Of a stretch of 64,000 nt of DNA, positions 61,101-64,000 are shown in pieces. The stretch's first letter is position 1. Each line of letters starts with the position of its first letter. The position numbers and the translations under genes are program-made. A model generated the notes under the pieces. The model did not search any database and was not told where the DNA came from. It saw only the letters and a list, made by a program, of their open reading frames with translations. The DNA lies in assembly GCA_900239685.1 (NCBI GenBank), contig OENT01000051.1:205858-269857 (forward strand), given 5' to 3'. Source of the DNA: Rotaria macrura. Lineage: Eukaryota; Rotifera; Eurotatoria; Philodinida; Philodinidae.

Positions 61101-62719
61101 GTTCGCACGATATTATAGATGTACTGCATAGAAACACAACGAAAAATTGAAAAAACAAGAGCACTTTAATTTATGAACTTTCAAAAAAAGTAAAGTGACT
61201 CTCATAAGATATAAGTTAGAAACGATCACCTCCTCTAGAAAATCCTCGATCCGTCATTGAAATATTAACCTTGTATATTGATATAAACAAAACCCATTTT
61301 TGAATTGCGTGTACGTCTTCAGTTGTATTGAACTTCATATCGTACTAAAATCAATTCCATTTATAAGATCTTAATGAAATGTATGACACGATACCAATAT
61401 GAATGTCCTCATTAGATCTATTTTTATATTATCAAAGTATCTATTCAAAAGACCAAGATAGAGAACTATTGTATAAAATATTTGACGCTCGAAATCCAAC
61501 TAGGTCTTTCTATAGGAAGCAATTATCCAAAGAAATCTTGTGATCTACATATCTTGTTTTCAAGCGGCTTTGGGTACAAGTCATTCGAGTCACTGATTTT
61601 ATTTTTAAATTGATGGTATACTGCATTATGTACGAAACATTATGTGTTGTAATTATTTTATCTTTCAAAATTATCGAAGTCTAACACTTACTCTATTTCA
61701 ATGTGTGACAATGTTAATCAACGTAGAGATGGACACGGGTCATCATAGTTCATGAGTACAGTCGTAGTAACATCTATTCGGTTTTTCTACGTGTATGGTT
61801 TTATTCAATATATCTTTCTATAAATAATTATTTTATGACGTTTTCCATGTGAAAGATACTTATATGATGTATTTTTCTCACTTGAGTACCATGAGAAATA
61901 TGAAAAAAAAACTTTCTACCAGAAACGATTTAGTTAACCACGGATCTTGATATCCATTGCATCAGTATTGTATTTATGTCAGTGCTGTTGTGAATAGCTA
62001 AGATGGAGAAAAATCTTACATTGGCTTCACTTTCAGGTTCTATTTTCTATTGCAATGTCACATTCAAAGGAAAATCGACATGATTTACAAATCTCACTAA
62101 TTAACGAAACAAATTTATTTGCTTTGAAATTTCCTGTCTTACTCAAGCAAGACGAAAATTGTTAAACTAGTTCGTTGGCACAGAAACATCTCACATAAAA
62201 TATAGTGAGACACCAATAAAAGCAATTCTTGATTTGCAAAGGCCAAATATTACTGTAATATTCAGTATCGGTGATCACTTACACTTTCATGCTATTAAGA
62301 GACGTTCCATGAAAAAACCATATAATTCGAAAACATGAGGATCAACCGATTTCGAGTTTGACCCCATAGAAATTTCAACCCTTGTCTACCATAGATGAAT
62401 CCAAAATATTGTGGTCGTAAGACTTACCTGTGCTTCGCTAAAGGAAATGCATTCGAGGCACTCTCAAAAAAGAGAAAAAAATGCAAAAATTTGGCCTATC
62501 TATTCTTTCGACTTTTCCGGCTGAAAATGTTTTACTGTTCAAGCTAAGTTATATACCATTCGATACAGCTTGATGTGCTCTCCAAAACTATGTGTGTGAT
62601 ATCTTTCTACCATGTCAATTTATAATCGGAAAAAATCAAACACACTGATTTTTCAACGTAAAAAGTTGTCTCTATTTTCGAGTATTTTGACCTTATGTCT
62701 AGGAAAGAAATACACGTCC
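58128..62719. other. Gene-poor region
   Basis: About 4.6 kb of AT-rich DNA. The only protein-like content found is the decayed stretch at 59339-59640. Otherwise I see short incidental frames and A/T runs. Confidence 0.5.
59339..59640 (-). pseudogene. Decayed coding relic, unrecognised
   Basis: In one minus-strand frame it reads KGCTYCEQKCFRLSNCRIQ, a stop, then CSIDGYMINVTEGSNIEDL and HRAIQLSVLLRQQACNEN, ending YFNLNDSQGYVVL and TAG. The composition is clearly protein-like and Cys-containing, with an in-frame stop, which suggests a dead copy or an exon pair with an unplaced intron. The family is not recognised. Confidence 0.45.
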
Positions 62720-64000
62720 AATAAGCCAGTTATAGCGATTTGTAGCCCATTCGATTCTGCATCGAATCGTACAGTAGACGTTGGTTTTAAACGGTCGAGT
62801 CGTGAGATCGTCCAACTTGCACATCAGCCACTGACGGTATTTTTCACCTCTACTGAGCATTGTACCATATTTAAACTTTTTCACAATTTCTATTCAGTAC
62901 AGTCAAATGAAATGTCAATCGATGGAGTTTGACTTACTCTACAAACCCATATGTAAAAGAGCATTTCGTTAAATCATAGTTTTAAAGTCGAAACAGTCGA
63001 AATACTGTCTTTCAAACGCATGAAATCTTGCTGAAATTTTCAGTATTTGCGCATTATGCACAGGATAAAAATAAATCCCAAAATAGGTGTTTACGCTGCA
63101 TTATCGTACGTTCAATTCTACATCGAATGGCGTATTAGACATTGATTCAAAATGTTCGAGTCGTGAGATCGTCCAGCTTGAATATCAGCCACTGACAGTA
63201 TTTTAAGTATAGTATCATATCTGTGCGGGGAGATCTTTTTCTTTGCTGTTCGTTCTGTATTTTCGATTGAAACAACAACGGATAGAGTTCGACTTCCTCT
63301 AAGAAACCACATGTGAAACATTTTTCCGCAAGATAAAACTATTGATGAAAATGATCTCAAAAGTTATTTTGAAGAATGTCCCTTAAACGATTAGTTAAAA
63401 CAGACCCACTTATTGAGTTCCATTCGAAAATAAAACAGGACCTACACTGAATGACATCAAATTTATCTGGATTAAATCAGCACGTGCCCCGGTATTAGCT
63501 TGTATTAAGAAACATTTGAAAATAAAAATAAAAATTTTTTTCAAAATGTCTGTACTCCCCCTCAGGATCTTTTTGTGAAAGACTTTCTGGAAAATTCCTG
63601 TACTCCCCTACAGGGAGTTTTGAAAAGAAAATTAATTTTTGTTTTCAAAAGTTTTTAATATAAGCTAATAGGGGGACGTGTGATGATTTTAACCAGATAA
63701 ACTCGCTGTTCTTTGATGAAAGTTCCGTATTATTTTCGGATGGAACTAAACTATAGCGTCTATTTCAATGGGTTATTTTAGGGCATTCTTTAAAATGACT
63801 TCTGAGGTCATTGTCATCTGTAATTTTAGTTCGTGAAAAGCGTTTTTACAAATGCTTTTGGAGAGGAAGTCGAGTTTTATCCCTTGGCATGTTATTCGAA
63901 AGCACAGAATGAAACAAAAAAGAAAAATATCTCACCACATAGATATGGTACAATGCTCAGTAGAGGTGAAAAATACCGTCAGTGGCTGATGTGCAAGTTG
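62720..64000. repeat. Direct and inverted repeat complex cut by the window end
   Basis: Unit A (about 62750-62960) and unit B (about 63110-63330) are direct, diverged copies. Both contain CGAGTCGTGAGATCGTCCA, ATCAGCCACTGAC, and then GAGTT(T/C)GACTT with CTCTA. Unit C (about 63860-64000) is inverted: its last 60 bases are the reverse complement of 62815-62875 (CAACTTGCACATCAGCCACT on the A side). The spacing and opposite end orientation suggest terminal repeats of a larger element whose right end lies outside the window. Confidence 0.7.

Noticed and set aside
62612-62932. 106-codon plus-strand frame
   Set aside because: It lies across the repeat complex, is not conserved in frame in the second copy, and shows no domain.

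Overview
The window is eukaryotic nuclear DNA from an animal. It is AT-rich, its genes are split by many introns of about 50-70 nt with GT..AG ends, and the proteins are metazoan: UBE4B, RABL3, N-myristoyltransferase, SmD1, a homeobox factor, and a peptide GPCR of the GnRH/AKH type. Short introns, close gene spacing and AG acceptors just upstream of many start codons fit a bdelloid rotifer or a similar small invertebrate. That assignment is inference. The gene models come from manual translation and splice-phase checking, and every multi-exon model listed as a CDS closes in frame across all its junctions.

Layout. 1-635 (+): the 3' end of a Dachshund-like gene. 636-12429: gene-poor DNA with two fold-back elements, GC-rich patches and a sequencing gap (15 N after a G run). 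12430-34655 (+): a complete 26-exon UBE4B (1136 aa) whose 22 kb span comes from a few giant introns. Intron 15 (10 kb) carries an antisense Gln/Tyr/Pro-rich gene of unknown function. Its 5' part (25701-30551) and 3' part (20988-24338) are separated by a lone N and 1.36 kb of unrelated DNA. Introns 8 and 20 carry decayed antisense coding relics. 34862-35598 (+): an unrecognised 206-aa protein. 35773-37779 (+): RABL3. 39838-42746 (-): NMT, divergent from SNRPD1 at 43192-43787 (+). 43788-46298 holds a reverse-transcriptase relic. 46299-48760 (-): an EF-hand protein with a TA-flanked TIR element in its last intron. 49073-49780 (-): a NAA60-like acetyltransferase, with a small secreted Cys-rich ORF (49843-50064) directly upstream that could splice to it in frame. 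50587-51598 (+): a paired-type homeobox gene. 53750-55416 (-): a GnRH/AKH/corazonin-type receptor. 57891-58127 (-): a secreted peptide precursor with a Cx3C...Cx3C layout. 58128-64000: gene-poor, with one decayed coding relic and a direct/inverted repeat complex cut by the window edge.

Most recognised genes are housekeeping: ubiquitin chain elongation, N-myristoylation, spliceosome core, small GTPase and N-terminal acetylation. They have no obvious joint pathway. The most unusual features are the antisense tandem-repeat gene nested in UBE4B, the possible secreted-leader/acetyltransferase fusion, the small Cys peptide and the operon-like spacing UBE4B - hypothetical - RABL3.
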